Below are positions 18,702 through 29,887 of a DNA stretch of 64,000 bases, piece after piece. Position 1 is the first letter of the stretch. The number at the start of each line of letters is the position of its first letter. Source of the stretch: Nocardia ninae NBRC 108245 (GTDB lineage: Bacteria > Actinomycetota > Actinomycetes > Mycobacteriales > Mycobacteriaceae). The stretch is from positions 124,001 to 188,000 of the forward strand of contig NZ_BJXA01000001.1 in the NCBI RefSeq assembly GCF_007990755.1, read 5' to 3'. The notes below the pieces were generated by a model. It was given only the letters and a program-made list of their open reading frames with translations. It searched no databases and was not told where the DNA came from. The translations under genes were made by a program, and so were the position numbers.

Positions 18702-19001
18702 TCAGAACTTCAACAGGTTGGCGTCGTCGACCGAGGTCGAGCGGCGGGCGCGGAAGATGGTCATGATGATGGCAAGGCCGACAACGACTTCGGCTGCGGC
18801 GACCACCATGGTGAAGAACGCGAATACCTGACCGTCGAGGTTCGCGTGCAACCTGGCGAAGGTGACGAATGCGAGGTTCACCGCGTTGAGCATCAGCTCG
18901 ATGCACATGAACACCACGATGGCGTTGCGCCGCAGCAGCACGCCGGCCGCGCCGATCGTGAACAGCAGGGCGGACAGGAACAGGTAGTTCTGGGGATTCA
19001 C
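18702..19001 (-). CDS. nuoK: NADH-quinone oxidoreductase subunit K
   Basis: A 99-residue, three-helix subunit starting M-N-P-Q-N-Y-L-F. The two conserved membrane glutamates used in proton transfer are seen in [10 protein letters not shown] and in [10 protein letters not shown]. The GTG start at 19001 overlaps the nuoJ stop (GTGA), and nuoL follows after one base. Confidence 0.97.
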   Translation of the reverse strand: MNPQNYLFLSALLFTIGAAGVLLRRNAIVVFMCIELMLNAVNLAFVTFARLHANLDGQVFAFFTMVVAAAEVVVGLAIIMTIFRARRSTSVDDANLLKF

Positions 19002-19873
19002 CGGTTGCCTTCCTCGTCGCGCGGGTTCTCGGTCGCGACCGAGGTAGCGGGTGCTTCGGTCGTGGACGCGACCGAGTTGCCTTGTGCTGCGGTCTGCGAC
19101 GCGGCCGGGGTGACCGCCGCCTCGGCGAGCGCCCGGGTGCGGCGGTGCCGCAGGATGGTGCTGACCGACAGTTCCTCGAAGGAGCCGTCGGGCAGCCTGG
19201 CCGGAATGTCGACCGCGTTGTGCCTGGCGTAGACGCCCGGCGTCGGCAGCGGGGTGGCCCGGTGGCCTGCCTCACGGAACCGGCGCACCGACATCTCGCG
19301 CTGCCCGATCTTCGGCCCGAACTGCTCGCGGTGTGCGAGCACCATCGCGCCGATGGTCGCGGTGATCAGCAGCGCGCCGGTGAGCTCGAAGGCCCACACG
19401 TAGCGCACGAAGATCAGCTCGGCGAGTTCGCCGATCACGTCGCGGCCCGCGAAACCGGTTGCCGGGAAGCTGATCTCGGATTCCCGGATGCCTCGCGCGA
19501 TACCGCTGATCAACAGCATGCCGAAGCCGAGTCCGACCGCCGCCGCGGCGAGCTGCTGGCCGCGCAGGTTCTCCTTCAGCGATTCGGCGGAGTCGACACC
19601 GACCAGCATCAGCACGAACAGGAACAGCATCATGACCGCGCCGGTGTAGACGACGATCTGCACGACGCCGAGGAACAGCGCGTCCTGGGCCATGTAGAAG
19701 ACGGCGAGCACGATCATGGTGGCGGCCAGGCAGATCGCCGAGTGCACGGCCTTGCGGGCGAACACCATGCCGAGCGCGCCGACCACGGCCAGCGGCGCGA
19801 GCACCCAGAAGTTCACCGCCTCGCCTGTCCCGGTCCGGGTGAGTGGCTCGGCGGCCAGTATCAGCGAGTTCAC
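18998..19873 (-). CDS. nuoJ: NADH-quinone oxidoreductase subunit J
   Basis: A 291-residue subunit with five helices in the first ~180 residues, including the conserved [16 protein letters not shown]. Behind it comes a tail of about 110 polar, Ala/Thr-rich residues. Enteric NuoJ is about 180 residues, so the tail is an extension of the type seen in mycobacterial relatives. The GTG start at 19873 overlaps the stop of the nuoHI frame (GTGA). Confidence 0.95.
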   Translation of the reverse strand: MNSLILAAEPLTRTGTGEAVNFWVLAPLAVVGALGMVFARKAVHSAICLAATMIVLAVFYMAQDALFLGVVQIVVYTGAVMMLFLFVLMLVGVDSAESLKENLRGQQLAAAAVGLGFGMLLISGIARGIRESEISFPATGFAGRDVIGELAELIFVRYVWAFELTGALLITATIGAMVLAHREQFGPKIGQREMSVRRFREAGHRATPLPTPGVYARHNAVDIPARLPDGSFEELSVSTILRHRRTRALAEAAVTPAASQTAAQGNSVASTTEAPATSVATENPRDEEGNR

Positions 19874-21705
19874 CGCGACCCTCCTTCCACGCCCACCGCG
19901 GCGGGCTCCTTCGGGCTCTCCGGCGCGTCGGTTGCGTTGCCGCCGTTGGCTTCCTGCGCACTACCGGGCACATTCCCGCGGTAGTAGTCGCCTTCGTCGG
20001 CGCCCGGGTACATGTCGTGCGGCGGGGCGGACATGCCCGGCTGCAGCGGCACCAGCAGCCGGTCCTTCTCGTAGATCAGGCCGGCCCGGTTGTCGTCGGT
20101 CATCTCGTAGTCGTTGGTCATGGTCAACGCGCGCGTCGGGCACGCCTCGATGCACAACCCGCAACCGATGCAGCGCAGGTAGTTGATCTGGTAGACCTGC
20201 CCGTACCGCTCACCCGGCGAAAAGCGTTCCGTCTCGGTGTTGTCCGCGCCTTCGACGTAGATCGCGTCGGCGGGGCAGGCCCAGGCGCACAGCTCGCAGC
20301 CGATGCACTTCTCCAGCCCGTCCGGGTGCCGGTTGAGCTGATGACGCCCGTGGTAGCGCGGCGCGGTCGGCACCTTCTGTTCCGGATAGAACTCCGTGTT
20401 CGGCTTCTTGAACATGGTCGCCGCGGTCACCGCGAACCCGGCCAGCGGATCGAACAGTCCCGACTTGGCCACGTCGCGGGGACGGTCGGGCAGCGGCGGC
20501 GTCGGGAAGCCCAGGAACACAGCGGAATCCGCGGTCGGTGCGGCCGGGACCGGCTCGACGGGCGGCGGAGCGCCACCCTTGCGCCCGGCCCGCAGGAACA
20601 TCCACACCATCAGCCCGGAGACCAGCAGCCCACCGATGACGAGCGCCGGAGTCTGGATCTCGTAGCCCTCGGCCTGCAGCACGCGGGCAGTGGCGACCAG
20701 CATTACCCACAGCAGCGAAGCCGGGATGAGCAGCTTCCAGCCGAGGTTCATGAACTGGTCGTAGCGCAGACGGGGCAGCGTGCCGCGCAGCCAGATGAAC
20801 ACGAACAGGAACATCCAGACCTTGGCGGTGAACCACAGCACCGGCCACCAGCCGCTGTTCGCGCCGTCCCACATGTTCAACGGCCACGGCGCGTGCCAGC
20901 CACCCAGGAACAGGGTGGTGGCGAGCGCGGAAACCGTTGCCATGTTGATGTATTCGGCCATCATGAACATGGCGAACTTCAGCGAGGAGTACTCGGTGTG
21001 GAAGCCGCCGACCAGCTCACCCTCGGCCTCGGGCAGGTCGAACGGGGCCCGGTTGGTCTCGCCGACCATGGACACGCAGTAGATCAGGAACGACGGCAGC
21101 AGCAGGAAGACGTACCAGGTGCCGTCCTGTGCGGCCACGATGCCCGAGGTGGACATGGTGCCGGTCAGCAGGAACACGGTGGCGAAGCACAGCGCCATCG
21201 CGATCTCGTAGGAGATCACCTGTGCGGTCGAGCGCAGGCCGCCCAGCAGCGGGTATGTGGAACCCGACGACCAGCCGGCGAGCACGATGCCGTACACGCC
21301 GATCGAGGTGATCGCCAGAATGTAGAGGACCGCCACCGGCAGGTCGGTGAGCTGCAACGCGGTCTGGTGCCCGAAGATGGAAACCTCGGGGCCGAACGGG
21401 ATCACCGCGAACGCCATCACGGCCGGGATCAGCGAGATGATCGGCGCCATGATGAAGACCGGCTTGTCCACGATGGCCGGAATGATGTCTTCCTTGAGCG
21501 CCATCTTCACGCCGTCGGCGATGCTCTGCAGCATGCCGTACGGGCCGATCCGGTTCGGTCCGATGCGCATCTGCATGCGCGCCACGATCTTTCGTTCCGC
21601 GACCACCGCGATCATCGGGGTGAGCAACAGGAACACGAAGATGGCGAGGGACTTTCCGATCACGAGCCAGAGTGGGTCGTGGCCGAACAAGGAGAGATCA
21701 CTCAT
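19870..21705 (-). CDS. nuoH: NADH-quinone oxidoreductase subunits H and I in one open frame
   Basis: A single frame of 611 codons. Residues 1 to about 390 are NuoH, the membrane subunit forming the quinone pocket ([32 protein letters not shown]). From about 412 it is NuoI, with two 4Fe-4S motifs, [12 protein letters not shown] and [12 protein letters not shown]. No stop lies between. A GTG in frame at 20472 matches where a separate NuoI would start, but no clear ribosome site precedes it. So the product is a fusion, or two proteins arise by internal initiation. In related actinomycetes the genes are separate. ATG at 21705 overlaps nuoG by eight bases and has AAGGAG upstream. Confidence 0.93.
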   Translation of the reverse strand: MSDLSLFGHDPLWLVIGKSLAIFVFLLLTPMIAVVAERKIVARMQMRIGPNRIGPYGMLQSIADGVKMALKEDIIPAIVDKPVFIMAPIISLIPAVMAFAVIPFGPEVSIFGHQTALQLTDLPVAVLYILAITSIGVYGIVLAGWSSGSTYPLLGGLRSTAQVISYEIAMALCFATVFLLTGTMSTSGIVAAQDGTWYVFLLLPSFLIYCVSMVGETNRAPFDLPEAEGELVGGFHTEYSSLKFAMFMMAEYINMATVSALATTLFLGGWHAPWPLNMWDGANSGWWPVLWFTAKVWMFLFVFIWLRGTLPRLRYDQFMNLGWKLLIPASLLWVMLVATARVLQAEGYEIQTPALVIGGLLVSGLMVWMFLRAGRKGGAPPPVEPVPAAPTADSAVFLGFPTPPLPDRPRDVAKSGLFDPLAGFAVTAATMFKKPNTEFYPEQKVPTAPRYHGRHQLNRHPDGLEKCIGCELCAWACPADAIYVEGADNTETERFSPGERYGQVYQINYLRCIGCGLCIEACPTRALTMTNDYEMTDDNRAGLIYEKDRLLVPLQPGMSAPPHDMYPGADEGDYYRGNVPGSAQEANGGNATDAPESPKEPAAVGVEGGSR

Positions 21706-24181
21706 GCCGGTGCTCCTTCATCCTGTCGTCGGCGCGCCGCAGCTGCACGATGCCGCCGGGCTGTGTGGCCAACTGTTCGGCGATCGAGCTGCCCGGCGAG
21801 TGCTGGGGCAGCCAGACCACCCGGTCGGGCAGGTCGGTGATCACCAGCGGCAGCGTGACGGTGCCGTGCTCACTGGCGACGGTCACGTGATCGTCGGTGG
21901 CGGCGCCGATTTCGGCGGCCGTCGCGGGGGACAGCCGGGCCACCGGGGTGCGGGCGATGCCCGCCAGATTGGGTTCGCCCTCTTGCAGGCGGCCCAGGTC
22001 GAGCAGCATGCGCCAGCTGGCCAGCACCGCGGTGCCGGGTCCCGGCTGGGTGAGTGGGTGCGGGCGGTGCGCGGGCGCCGCGACGGGGGCACCGTCCCAA
22101 GCGCCGAGTTCGGCGAGTTCGGCCCGGGCCGCTTCAGCGTTCGGCAGGCCGAGGCGCACCTTCATCTCGTCGGCAATCGCTTGCAGCACACGCTGATCCG
22201 ACAGCGGGGCGGGCTGGCGGCGCACCATGTCGTCGCCGAGTGCGGCGGTGAACGGGCGTGGCCTGCCCTCCCAGGTACGGAAGGTGCCGGACTTCTCCAT
22301 CGCGGTGGCGACCGGGAACACCACGTCGGCCCGGTCGGTGACCGCGCTGTGCCGCTGTTCCAGGCTGACGACGAACCGTGCGGCATCGATGGCCGCGAGC
22401 GCCCCGCGCGGGTCCGGCAGGTCGGCGACGTCGACGCCACCGATCACCAGTGCGCCGAGACCGGGTGCGGCCTCCAGGATGGCCGCGGTATCGCGACCGG
22501 CCGTGACCGGCAGATCCGGCACGTTCCAGACGATCCGAACCTGTTGGCGGGCCGACGGATCCACCACCGGACGACCACCCGGCAGCAGGCCGGGCAGCGC
22601 ACCGGCCTCGACCGCGCCACGCTCACCGGCCCGGCGCGGCACCCATGCCAGCGCGGCACCGGTCTCGTCGGCGAGCCGGACCGCCGCCGACAGCGCACCG
22701 GGGATGCCTGCCATTCGTTCACCGACCATGATCACCGCGCCCGGTTCGCGCAGCAGGCGTCCGACATCGGAGATCTGCGTGGGATCGGCGCCAGGCGTTG
22801 CGGTGTCGCCGTTACGGATGGCGTCGAGCAGATGCGGCTCGGCACCCGGCATGGCCTGCATCAGCTTGCCGGACATCCGATCCAGGCCGCGCGAGGAGTA
22901 CGGCGCGAGTGAATAGATCGGCATGCGACGCTTGCGCGCGGTCTTGCGCAGCCGCAGATACACGATCGGCGACTCTTCCTCCGGCTCGAAGCCGACGAGC
23001 AGGACGATCGGCGCGGTCTCCAGGTTCTCGTAGCTGACCGTCATGCCCTGGCCCGCGACGCGGGCGGCGAGGAAGTCGGCCTCCTCGGCCGAGTGCGCCC
23101 TGGCCCGGAAGTCGACGTCGTTGGTGCCCAACGCGATTCGCGCGAACTTGGCGTAGGTGTAAGCGTCCTCTTCGGTGACGCGTCCACCCACCAGCACGCC
23201 CGCGCTGCCGAACGCGGCGGCCAGCCCTTCCGCGGCCGCGGCGAGCGCCTCGGACCAGGAGGCGGGCGCCAGTTTGCCGTCCCAACCGCGGACCAGCGGC
23301 GTGGTGAGGCGGTCGCGTTCGGTCGCGTAGGCGAAGGCCCAGCGGCCCTTGTCGCAGTTCCATTCCTCGTTGACCTGCGGATCGTCGCCGGCCAACCGGC
23401 GCAGCACCTTGCCGCGGCGGTGGTCGGTGCGCTGCGCGCACCCGGACGCGCAGTGCTCACACACATTCGGGCTGGACACCAGGTCGAACGGGCGGGCGCG
23501 GAACCGGTAGCTGGTGCCGGTCAGCGCGCCGACCGGGCAGATCTGCACGGTGTTGCCGGAGAAGTAGGAATCCAGCGGTTCGGCCTGTCCGGTGCCGACC
23601 TGTTGCAGCGCACCACGTTCCAGCAGTTCGATGAACGGGTCACCGGCGACCTGCTGGGAGAAACGAGTGCAGCGCGCGCACAGCACGCAGCGTTCCCGGT
23701 CCAGCAGCACCGCGGTGGACAGCGGAATCGGCTTGGGATAGGTGCGCTTCTCGCCCTCGAAACGGGATTCGGCGCGACCGGTGGACATCGCCTGGTTCTG
23801 CAGCGGGCATTCACCGCCCTTGTCGCAGACCGGGCAGTCGAGCGGGTGGTTGATGAGCAGCAGCTCCATCACACCCTCTTGCGCCTTGTCGGCCACCGCG
23901 GAGGTGAGCTGGGTGCGCACCACCATGCCGTCGGTGACGGTCATGGTGCACGATGCGACCGGCTTGCGCTGGCCTTCGACCTCGACTATGCACTGGCGGC
24001 ACGCCCCGACCGGGTCGAGCAGCGGATGGTCGCAGAAGCGCGGGATCTGGATGCCGATCAGCTCGGCGGCCCGGATCACCAGGGTGCCCGCAGGCACGCT
24101 GACCGTCGTGTCATCGATGGTGACGCTGACCAGATCGGCGGGGACGACCCCGCTGGCGTTGGTATTCACAGTGGCAGTCAT
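21698..24181 (-). CDS. nuoG: NADH-quinone oxidoreductase subunit G
   Basis: An 827-residue iron-sulfur subunit of the peripheral arm. The N-terminal 2Fe-2S region has C-D-H-P and C-R-Q-C, followed by the [14 protein letters not shown] motif, [10 protein letters not shown], and the N-C-D-K-G-R-W domain entry with C-E-H-C-A-S-G-C. The rest is the molybdopterin-oxidoreductase-like domain without cofactor binding. ATG at 24181 overlaps the nuoF stop (ATGA). Length is close to mycobacterial NuoG. Confidence 0.96.
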   Translation of the reverse strand: MTATVNTNASGVVPADLVSVTIDDTTVSVPAGTLVIRAAELIGIQIPRFCDHPLLDPVGACRQCIVEVEGQRKPVASCTMTVTDGMVVRTQLTSAVADKAQEGVMELLLINHPLDCPVCDKGGECPLQNQAMSTGRAESRFEGEKRTYPKPIPLSTAVLLDRERCVLCARCTRFSQQVAGDPFIELLERGALQQVGTGQAEPLDSYFSGNTVQICPVGALTGTSYRFRARPFDLVSSPNVCEHCASGCAQRTDHRRGKVLRRLAGDDPQVNEEWNCDKGRWAFAYATERDRLTTPLVRGWDGKLAPASWSEALAAAAEGLAAAFGSAGVLVGGRVTEEDAYTYAKFARIALGTNDVDFRARAHSAEEADFLAARVAGQGMTVSYENLETAPIVLLVGFEPEEESPIVYLRLRKTARKRRMPIYSLAPYSSRGLDRMSGKLMQAMPGAEPHLLDAIRNGDTATPGADPTQISDVGRLLREPGAVIMVGERMAGIPGALSAAVRLADETGAALAWVPRRAGERGAVEAGALPGLLPGGRPVVDPSARQQVRIVWNVPDLPVTAGRDTAAILEAAPGLGALVIGGVDVADLPDPRGALAAIDAARFVVSLEQRHSAVTDRADVVFPVATAMEKSGTFRTWEGRPRPFTAALGDDMVRRQPAPLSDQRVLQAIADEMKVRLGLPNAEAARAELAELGAWDGAPVAAPAHRPHPLTQPGPGTAVLASWRMLLDLGRLQEGEPNLAGIARTPVARLSPATAAEIGAATDDHVTVASEHGTVTLPLVITDLPDRVVWLPQHSPGSSIAEQLATQPGGIVQLRRADDRMKEHRHE

Positions 24182-25518
24182 CGCACTCCTTCCGTTTCTC
24201 GCACGTCCGCGGCTCCGTCATTCGCCCACGCGGTGGAGCGCGCCGGATCGAACGGACACCCCTGCCCGATGTGGGCGACGTATTCGTCGCGGAAGTACTT
24301 CAGCGACGAGACAATCGGGCTCGCCGCTCCATCGCCGAGCGCGCAGAACGACTTGCCGTTGATGGTGTCGCTGATGTCGAGCAGCTTGTCCAGGTCGGCT
24401 TCGGTGCCCCGGCCGGACTCGATCCGCTGCAACAGTTGCACGAGCCAGTACGTGCCTTCCCGGCACGGCGTGCACTTGCCACAGGATTCGTGCATGTAGA
24501 ACTCGGTCCAGCGCAGCACGGCGCGCACCACACAGGTGGTGTCGTCGAAGATCTGTAAGGCCTTGGTGCCCAACATCGATCCGGCGGCGGCGACGCCCTC
24601 GTAGTCGAGCGGCACGTCGAGGTGGGCGTCGGTGAACAGCGGGGTGGACGAACCACCGGGCGTCCAGAACTTCACCGTGTGCCCTTCGCGGACGCCACCG
24701 GCGTAGCCGAGAAGCTCCCGCAGGGTGACGCCGAGCGGGGCCTCGTACTGACCCGGCCGCTTGACGTGCCCCGACAGCGAGTACAGCGTGAAGCCGGGCG
24801 ACTTCTCGGTGCCCATGGAGCGGAACCAGGCGGTGCCGTTGAGGATGATCGGCGGCACGCTGGCAATGGATTCCACATTGTTCACCACGGTCGGGCAGGC
24901 GTAGAGGCCCGCGACAGCCGGGAACGGCGGACGCAGCCGAGGCTGTCCGCGACGACCTTCGAGCGAGTCCAGCAGCGCGGTTTCCTCACCGCAGATGTAG
25001 GCGCCCGCGCCCGCGTGCACGATCAGTTCGAGGTCGTAGCCGGAACCGAGGATGTTGCGGCCCAGGAATCCGGCCTCGTAGGCCTGCGCGACGGCGGCGT
25101 GCAGCCTGCGCAGCACCGGCACCACCTCACCGCGCAGATAGATGAACGCGTGCGCCGCGCGGATGGCGTAGGAGCCGATGATGATGCCCTCGATCAGCGC
25201 GTGCGGGCTCGACAGCATCAACGGAATGTCTTTGCAGGTACCGGGTTCGGACTCGTCGGCATTGACCACCATGTAATGCGGCTTGCTGACGCCGTCCGGG
25301 CCCGCGCCCTGCGGGATGAAGCTCCACTTCATGCCCGTCGGGAAGCCCGCGCCGCCGCGGCCGCGCAGGCCCGCGTCCTTGACGGTCTGGATGACCTGGT
25401 CCGGCTCCATCGACAGCGCCTTGCGCAGCGCCTGGTAGCCGTCGTGGCGACGGTAGGTGTCCATCGTCCACGACTGCGGGTCATCCCAGTACCGGGTGAG
25501 TACAGGAGTCAGTGTCAT
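24178..25518 (-). CDS. nuoF: NADH-quinone oxidoreductase subunit F
   Basis: A 446-residue NADH- and FMN-binding subunit. [13 protein letters not shown] marks the FMN/NADH site, G-E-E-T-A-L-L lies further on, and [10 protein letters not shown] binds the 4Fe-4S cluster N3. The frame is open 36 bases upstream, but the ATG at 25518 follows the nuoE stop after one base and starts the family pattern M-T-L-T-P-V-L. It is translationally coupled at both ends. Confidence 0.97.
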   Translation of the reverse strand: MTLTPVLTRYWDDPQSWTMDTYRRHDGYQALRKALSMEPDQVIQTVKDAGLRGRGGAGFPTGMKWSFIPQGAGPDGVSKPHYMVVNADESEPGTCKDIPLMLSSPHALIEGIIIGSYAIRAAHAFIYLRGEVVPVLRRLHAAVAQAYEAGFLGRNILGSGYDLELIVHAGAGAYICGEETALLDSLEGRRGQPRLRPPFPAVAGLYACPTVVNNVESIASVPPIILNGTAWFRSMGTEKSPGFTLYSLSGHVKRPGQYEAPLGVTLRELLGYAGGVREGHTVKFWTPGGSSTPLFTDAHLDVPLDYEGVAAAGSMLGTKALQIFDDTTCVVRAVLRWTEFYMHESCGKCTPCREGTYWLVQLLQRIESGRGTEADLDKLLDISDTINGKSFCALGDGAASPIVSSLKYFRDEYVAHIGQGCPFDPARSTAWANDGAADVRETEGVR

Positions 25519-25519
25519 G

Positions 25520-26263
25520 TCAGGCGCCCTCCGAATTCTGTTGCGGCGCTGCATTTTCGGAATCCTGCTGCTGGGCGACCCGCAGTCCGGCCAGGGTGGC
25601 CTCGCCCGCGGCGCCGTCGAGCACGCCGGGGCGCTCGTCGGGGAAACCGGCCAGGATGCGCGCGGTCTCCTTGAAGGTGCACAGCGGCGCGCCGCGGGTG
25701 GGCGTCACCTGCTGACCCGCGCGCAGCGAATCCACCAGGGCCCGAGCCGATTCCGGGGTCTGGTTGTCGAAGAACTCCCAGTTGACCATGACCACCGGGG
25801 CGAAATCGCAGGCCGCGTTGCACTCGATGTGCTCGAGGGTGACCTTCCCGTCCGCGGTGGTGTCGCCGTGGCCGATCCCGAGATGTCGCTCCAGCGTGGC
25901 GAGGATGGCGTCGCCACCCATCACCGCGCACAGCGTGTTGGTGCACACGCCGACGTGGTAGTCGCCGGTCGGGGTGCGCCGGTACATCGAGTAAAAGGTT
26001 GCCACCGCGGTGACCTCGGCGCCGGTCAAACCCAGCTGGTCGGCACAGAAGTCGATGCCGGTGCCGGTGACGCAGCCCTCCTCGGCCTGCACCAGGTGCA
26101 GCAGCGGCAGCAACGCCGAGCGCGGCTCCGGGTAGCGCGCGATGATCTCCTTGGCGTCCAGCTCCAGCCGCTCGCGGATGAACGGCTGATACGGCTCGGG
26201 CCGGGTGGTGAGCCGGAGCAGGATTGCGGTGCCGGTGTCCGCCGGTATGCGGTCGATACTCAT
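25520..26263 (-). CDS. nuoE: NADH-quinone oxidoreductase subunit E
   Basis: A 247-residue thioredoxin-like 2Fe-2S subunit. The cluster cysteines are seen in C-T-N-T-L-C and C-N-A-A-C. The ~55 C-terminal residues (from about K-E-T-A-R-I-L) are a low-complexity extension ending in Gln-rich sequence, typical of mycobacterial-type NuoE. GAGGAG lies just before the ATG at 26263. A 12-codon frame bridges the gap to nuoD. Confidence 0.96.
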   Translation of the reverse strand: MSIDRIPADTGTAILLRLTTRPEPYQPFIRERLELDAKEIIARYPEPRSALLPLLHLVQAEEGCVTGTGIDFCADQLGLTGAEVTAVATFYSMYRRTPTGDYHVGVCTNTLCAVMGGDAILATLERHLGIGHGDTTADGKVTLEHIECNAACDFAPVVMVNWEFFDNQTPESARALVDSLRAGQQVTPTRGAPLCTFKETARILAGFPDERPGVLDGAAGEATLAGLRVAQQQDSENAAPQQNSEGA

Positions 26264-26298
26264 GACTGCTCCTCGCTGGCGATGGCGCGCTCGCTCAT
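26260..26298 (-). other. Twelve-codon relay frame between nuoD and nuoE
   Basis: The nuoD stop overlaps an ATG at 26298 (ATGA). That frame codes [12 protein letters not shown] and ends with a TGA overlapping the nuoE ATG at 26263 (again ATGA). The nuoE ribosome site GAGGAG lies inside it. It may simply carry ribosomes from nuoD to nuoE; a functional peptide is unlikely at this length. Confidence 0.4.
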
Positions 26299-27629
26299 CG
26301 GTCCACTCCGCCCATGACCGGGTCGATGCTGGCGACCGCGGCGATCACGTCGGCGACCATGCCGCCCTCGCAAGTCGCCGCTACCGCTTGCAGATTGGTG
26401 AACGAGGGATCCCGGTAGTGCACCCGGAAGGGCCGGGTGCCGCCGTCGCTCACCATGTGCACGCCGAGCTCGCCGCGCGGCGACTCGACGGCGGTGTACA
26501 CCTGACCGGCCGGCACCCGGATGCCCTCGGTGACCAGCTTGAAGTGATGGATGAGGCCCTCCATGGACGTGCCCATGATCTTGCCGATGTGCTTGGCGGA
26601 GTTGCCGAGTCCGTCCGGGCCGAGTTGCAGGTCGGCAGGCCAGGCGATCTTCTTGTCGTCGACCATCACCGGGCCGGGACGCAGCTTGTCCAGGCACTGC
26701 TCGACGATCTTGAGCGACTCCTTCATCTCGTCCACCCGGATCACGTAGCGGCCGTAGCAGTCACAGCCCGTGGTGGTGGGGATGTCGAATTCGTAGTTCT
26801 CGTAACCGCAGTACGGCTGCGACTTACGCAGGTCGTGCGGCAGGCCGGTGGCGCGCAGTACCGGGCCGGTGATCCCGAGGGCCATGCAGCCCTGCAGGTT
26901 CAGGTAGCCGATGTCCTGGGTGCGGGCCTTCCAGATCGGGTTCGAGGTGAGCAGTTGCTCCATGTCGCGCAGCCGCTTCGGCATCAGGTCCAGCAGTTCC
27001 CGGACTTTGCTGACGCCGTCGTCGGGCAGGTCCTGGGCCAGGCCGCCCGGCCGGATGTAGGCGTGGTTCATCCGCAGGCCGGTGATGGTCTCGAACACGT
27101 CGAGGATCAGTTCGCGTTCGCGGAAGCCGAACAACATCGGGGTGAGCGCGCCGAGCTCCATGCCGCCGGTGGCCAGCGCCACCAGATGCGAGGAGATCCG
27201 GTTCAGCTCCATCAGCATCACCCGAATGATGTTGACCCGCTCCGGGATCGCGTCGGTGATGTCGAGCAGCTTCTCCACACCGAGGCAGTACGCCGTCTCG
27301 TTGAAGAACGGCGACAGGTAGTCCATCCGGGTGACGAAGGTGACGCCCTGGGTCCAGTTGCGGAACTCCAGGTTCTTCTCGATGCCGGTGTGCAGGTAGC
27401 CGATGCCGCAGCGCGCCTCGGTGACGGTCTCGCCCTCGATCTCGAGGATCAGCCGCAGCACGCCGTGGGTGGACGGGTGCTGCGGGCCCATGTTGACGAC
27501 GATGCGTTCCTCGCCCGCGCCGCGCAGGGAGTCGGCGACCTCTTCCCAGTCCTGTCCGGCGACGGTGACCACAGTCGGTTCCGGCCCAGCGTCGCCTGCG
27601 ACGTCGGGCCGGGTCTCGATCTCGTTCAT
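26295..27629 (-). CDS. nuoD: NADH-quinone oxidoreductase subunit D
   Basis: A 444-residue quinone-site subunit related to the large subunit of NiFe hydrogenases. The conserved [13 protein letters not shown] loop is near residue 48, and the C-terminal E-S-P-R-G-E-L-G and D-P-V-M-G-G-V-D-R are present. The frame is open far upstream as a shadow of nuoC, but ATG at 27629 overlaps the nuoC stop by one base (TAATG). Confidence 0.97.
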   Translation of the reverse strand: MNEIETRPDVAGDAGPEPTVVTVAGQDWEEVADSLRGAGEERIVVNMGPQHPSTHGVLRLILEIEGETVTEARCGIGYLHTGIEKNLEFRNWTQGVTFVTRMDYLSPFFNETAYCLGVEKLLDITDAIPERVNIIRVMLMELNRISSHLVALATGGMELGALTPMLFGFRERELILDVFETITGLRMNHAYIRPGGLAQDLPDDGVSKVRELLDLMPKRLRDMEQLLTSNPIWKARTQDIGYLNLQGCMALGITGPVLRATGLPHDLRKSQPYCGYENYEFDIPTTTGCDCYGRYVIRVDEMKESLKIVEQCLDKLRPGPVMVDDKKIAWPADLQLGPDGLGNSAKHIGKIMGTSMEGLIHHFKLVTEGIRVPAGQVYTAVESPRGELGVHMVSDGGTRPFRVHYRDPSFTNLQAVAATCEGGMVADVIAAVASIDPVMGGVDR

Positions 27630-28402
27630 TAGTTGTAAGCCCTCCGCTCGTCGGGCGGCGGTATCCGCGCGCCCTTGTACTCGACCGGGATCCCGCCGAG
27701 CGGGTAGTCCTTGCGCTGGGGGTGACCGTTCCAGTCGTCGGGCATCAGGATTCGAGTGAGCGAGGGGTGCCCGTCGAAGAGGATGCCGAAGAAGTCGTAG
27801 GTTTCCCGCTCGTGCCAGTCGGTGGTCGGGTACACCCCGAACAGCGAGGGGATGTGCGGGTCGGCGTCGGGGGCGGACACCTCGACGCGCAGCCTGCGGT
27901 TGTGCGTGATCGACATGAGCGGGTACACCGCGTGCAGTTCGCGGCCCGCGTCCTCGGGGTAGTGCACGCCGCTGACGCCCAGACACAGCTCGAAACGCAG
28001 TGCGGGATGGTCACGCAACACCTGGGCGACGGTCACCAGATGCTCGCGGTGCACGTGCAGGGTGAGTTCGCCGCGGAACACGACGATCTTCTCCAGCACG
28101 GTCTCGAGCCGGGTGCCCGCCGCGTCGAGCGCGCCGCGCAAGGCGTCGACGATCTCGTCGAAGTAGCCGCCGTAGGGCGCCGGTGTGCTGCCGGGCAGGG
28201 TGACCGGGCGGACCAGGCCGCCGTAGCCGGAGGTGTCGCCGGTGCCGGTGACGCCGAACATGCCGCGGCGCACGCCGATCACCTCGGCGCCGGGCGCCTG
28301 CTGATCGTCCTCGCCGGGCAGCGTGCCTTCCGGGCCTGCCGTGGCCGCCGCGTCGATTTCGTCGTGCGCGGTGGTTGCGTTGTCGGGGGAGTCGAACGTC
28401 AT
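27629..28402 (-). CDS. nuoC: NADH-quinone oxidoreductase subunit C
   Basis: A 257-residue hydrophilic subunit. An acidic N-terminal stretch of about 50 residues precedes the 30-kDa-subunit domain, which holds [15 protein letters not shown] and the L-P-D-D-W-like signature ([16 protein letters not shown]). The ATG at 28402 overlaps the nuoB stop (ATGA). Confidence 0.96.
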   Translation of the reverse strand: MTFDSPDNATTAHDEIDAAATAGPEGTLPGEDDQQAPGAEVIGVRRGMFGVTGTGDTSGYGGLVRPVTLPGSTPAPYGGYFDEIVDALRGALDAAGTRLETVLEKIVVFRGELTLHVHREHLVTVAQVLRDHPALRFELCLGVSGVHYPEDAGRELHAVYPLMSITHNRRLRVEVSAPDADPHIPSLFGVYPTTDWHERETYDFFGILFDGHPSLTRILMPDDWNGHPQRKDYPLGGIPVEYKGARIPPPDERRAYN

Positions 28403-28953
28403 CGCAGCAGACCCTCCATCCGGATGGTCGGGGTCGAGGCCAGCGCCGCCGCTTCGGCGGCCTTCACGGCCTCTTCGCGATTGACGCCCAGTGGCATCTC
28501 CTGAATCTTGGCGTGCAGTGCCAGAATCGCGTTCAGCAGCATCTCCGGCCGCGGCGGGCAGCCGGGCAGATAGATGTCGACCGGCACCACGTGGTCCACG
28601 CCCTGCACGATGGCGTAGTTGTTGAACATGCCGCCCGAGGACGCGCACACCCCCATGGCGAGCACCCATTTCGGCTCGGTCATCTGGTCGTAGACCTGGC
28701 GCAGCACCGGCGCCATCTTGTTGCTGACCCGGCCCGCGACGATCATCAGATCGGCCTGCCGCGGCGAGGCGCGGAACGCCTCCATGCCGAAGCGGGCGAT
28801 GTCGAAACGGCCTGCGCCGGTGGCCATCATCTCGATGGCGCAGCAGGCCAGACCGAAGGTGGCGGGCCACAGCGAGCCCTTACGCAGATAACCGGCGAAA
28901 TCCTCTACCGTGCTCAGCAGAAAACCGCTGGGCAACTTTTCCTCTAACCCCAT
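28399..28953 (-). CDS. nuoB: NADH-quinone oxidoreductase subunit B
   Basis: A 184-residue subunit carrying cluster N2, the electron donor to quinone. The ligands are seen in [16 protein letters not shown] and [11 protein letters not shown] at 28953 lies 50 bases after the nuoA stop, the widest gap in the operon. Confidence 0.97.
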   Translation of the reverse strand: MGLEEKLPSGFLLSTVEDFAGYLRKGSLWPATFGLACCAIEMMATGAGRFDIARFGMEAFRASPRQADLMIVAGRVSNKMAPVLRQVYDQMTEPKWVLAMGVCASSGGMFNNYAIVQGVDHVVPVDIYLPGCPPRPEMLLNAILALHAKIQEMPLGVNREEAVKAAEAAALASTPTIRMEGLLR

Positions 28954-29003
28954 ATCCGACTAACCTTCACTTCCACTCGTCGCCCGAACACGTTGCGCGG
29001 CAC

Positions 29004-29384
29004 TCACTCCCAGCTGAGCCCACCGCGCCGCCATTCGTAGGCGTAGGCCACGGAGACGTTGAAGATGAACAACGCCATCGCGGCGAGACCGAAGAGACCG
29101 AGCGCATCGAAGTGGACTGCCCACGGGTAGAGGAACACGATCTCGATGTCGAAGATGATGAACAGCATGGCGGTGAGGTAGTACTTCACCGGAAAGCGTT
29201 GGCCGGTCACGTTTCCCGGGCCGCCCGCGATGGCGTGCGGTGTCGGCTCGATACCGCACTCGTACGCCTCGAGCTTGGCTCGGTTGTACCGTTTCGGGCC
29301 GACGAGGGCCGCCATGATGATGGTGAACACCGCGAACGCCGCAGCGACCGCGCCTAATACAAGAGTGGGCATCTCGATATTCAC
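29004..29384 (-). CDS. nuoA: NADH-quinone oxidoreductase subunit A
   Basis: A 126-residue subunit with three helices, first gene of the operon. The conserved Y-E-C-G-I-E-P loop and F-D-I-E-I-V-F-L-Y-P-W are present. The GTG start at 29384 has AAGGAGGGG about eleven bases upstream, a strong ribosome site. The operon promoter should lie between 29400 and 29700. Confidence 0.97.
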   Translation of the reverse strand: MNIEMPTLVLGAVAAAFAVFTIIMAALVGPKRYNRAKLEAYECGIEPTPHAIAGGPGNVTGQRFPVKYYLTAMLFIIFDIEIVFLYPWAVHFDALGLFGLAAMALFIFNVSVAYAYEWRRGGLSWE

Positions 29385-29887
29385 GACTGCACTTCCCCTC
29401 CTTGCCAGCTGGAGCCCGCGGATGGGTCGTCCGTTGCCGGACGGCAGCTTCCGAGGCGGGCTGACGTCGTTGTCCGCCTCGGCCAGACGCGCCTCATGGC
29501 CTGCTCGAGGCGGGTAGGGCTGGTACCCGCGCTCCTGTGAGCTAGGGCACAGCCTACAACTGATCGCTCTGAGTGCTCGAGGTTTGACTGCTGCGTTTGA
29601 TCGAATTCGCGACGTCGATTTATGACTGAAACGGGGGTAATCCGGGGTCTTGTCACGTGACGTTGGTTGACCGGTCAGTCTGTGCTGCGAAAACGACGTT
29701 GTCCGTGCGGATTTCGGCAGTGGATGCGCACTTGCGGTGGGTCGGGTTTCGCGACATCGGCGTGCTGACGCGCACCGGTCTACCGCCGCGTAGGTGCCGG
29801 AACTCGATCGGCTCCGGCGACCACTTCCGTCAGCGGGGGATTAATGTGCAGTCTGTATGAATGACTGCGGCGAACGAGGGTAAGGGG
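29385..29887. promoter_or_regulatory. Upstream region of the nuo operon
   Basis: About 500 bases without a convincing gene between nuoA and the receiver-domain gene. It must hold the nuo promoter. Two adjacent perfect 10-base palindromes, GTCACGTGAC at 29652-29661 and TGACCGGTCA at 29668-29677, have centres sixteen bases apart and are candidate regulator sites about 270 bases upstream of nuoA. The short plus-strand frame at 29657-29860 has no ribosome site and odd composition. Confidence 0.5.

Noticed and set aside
13852-21840. Very long plus-strand frames (500 to 660 codons) across nuoN, nuoM, nuoL and nuoHI
   Set aside because: All are antisense to well-recognised nuo genes and are rich in Arg, Gln, His and Glu, as high-GC shadows are.
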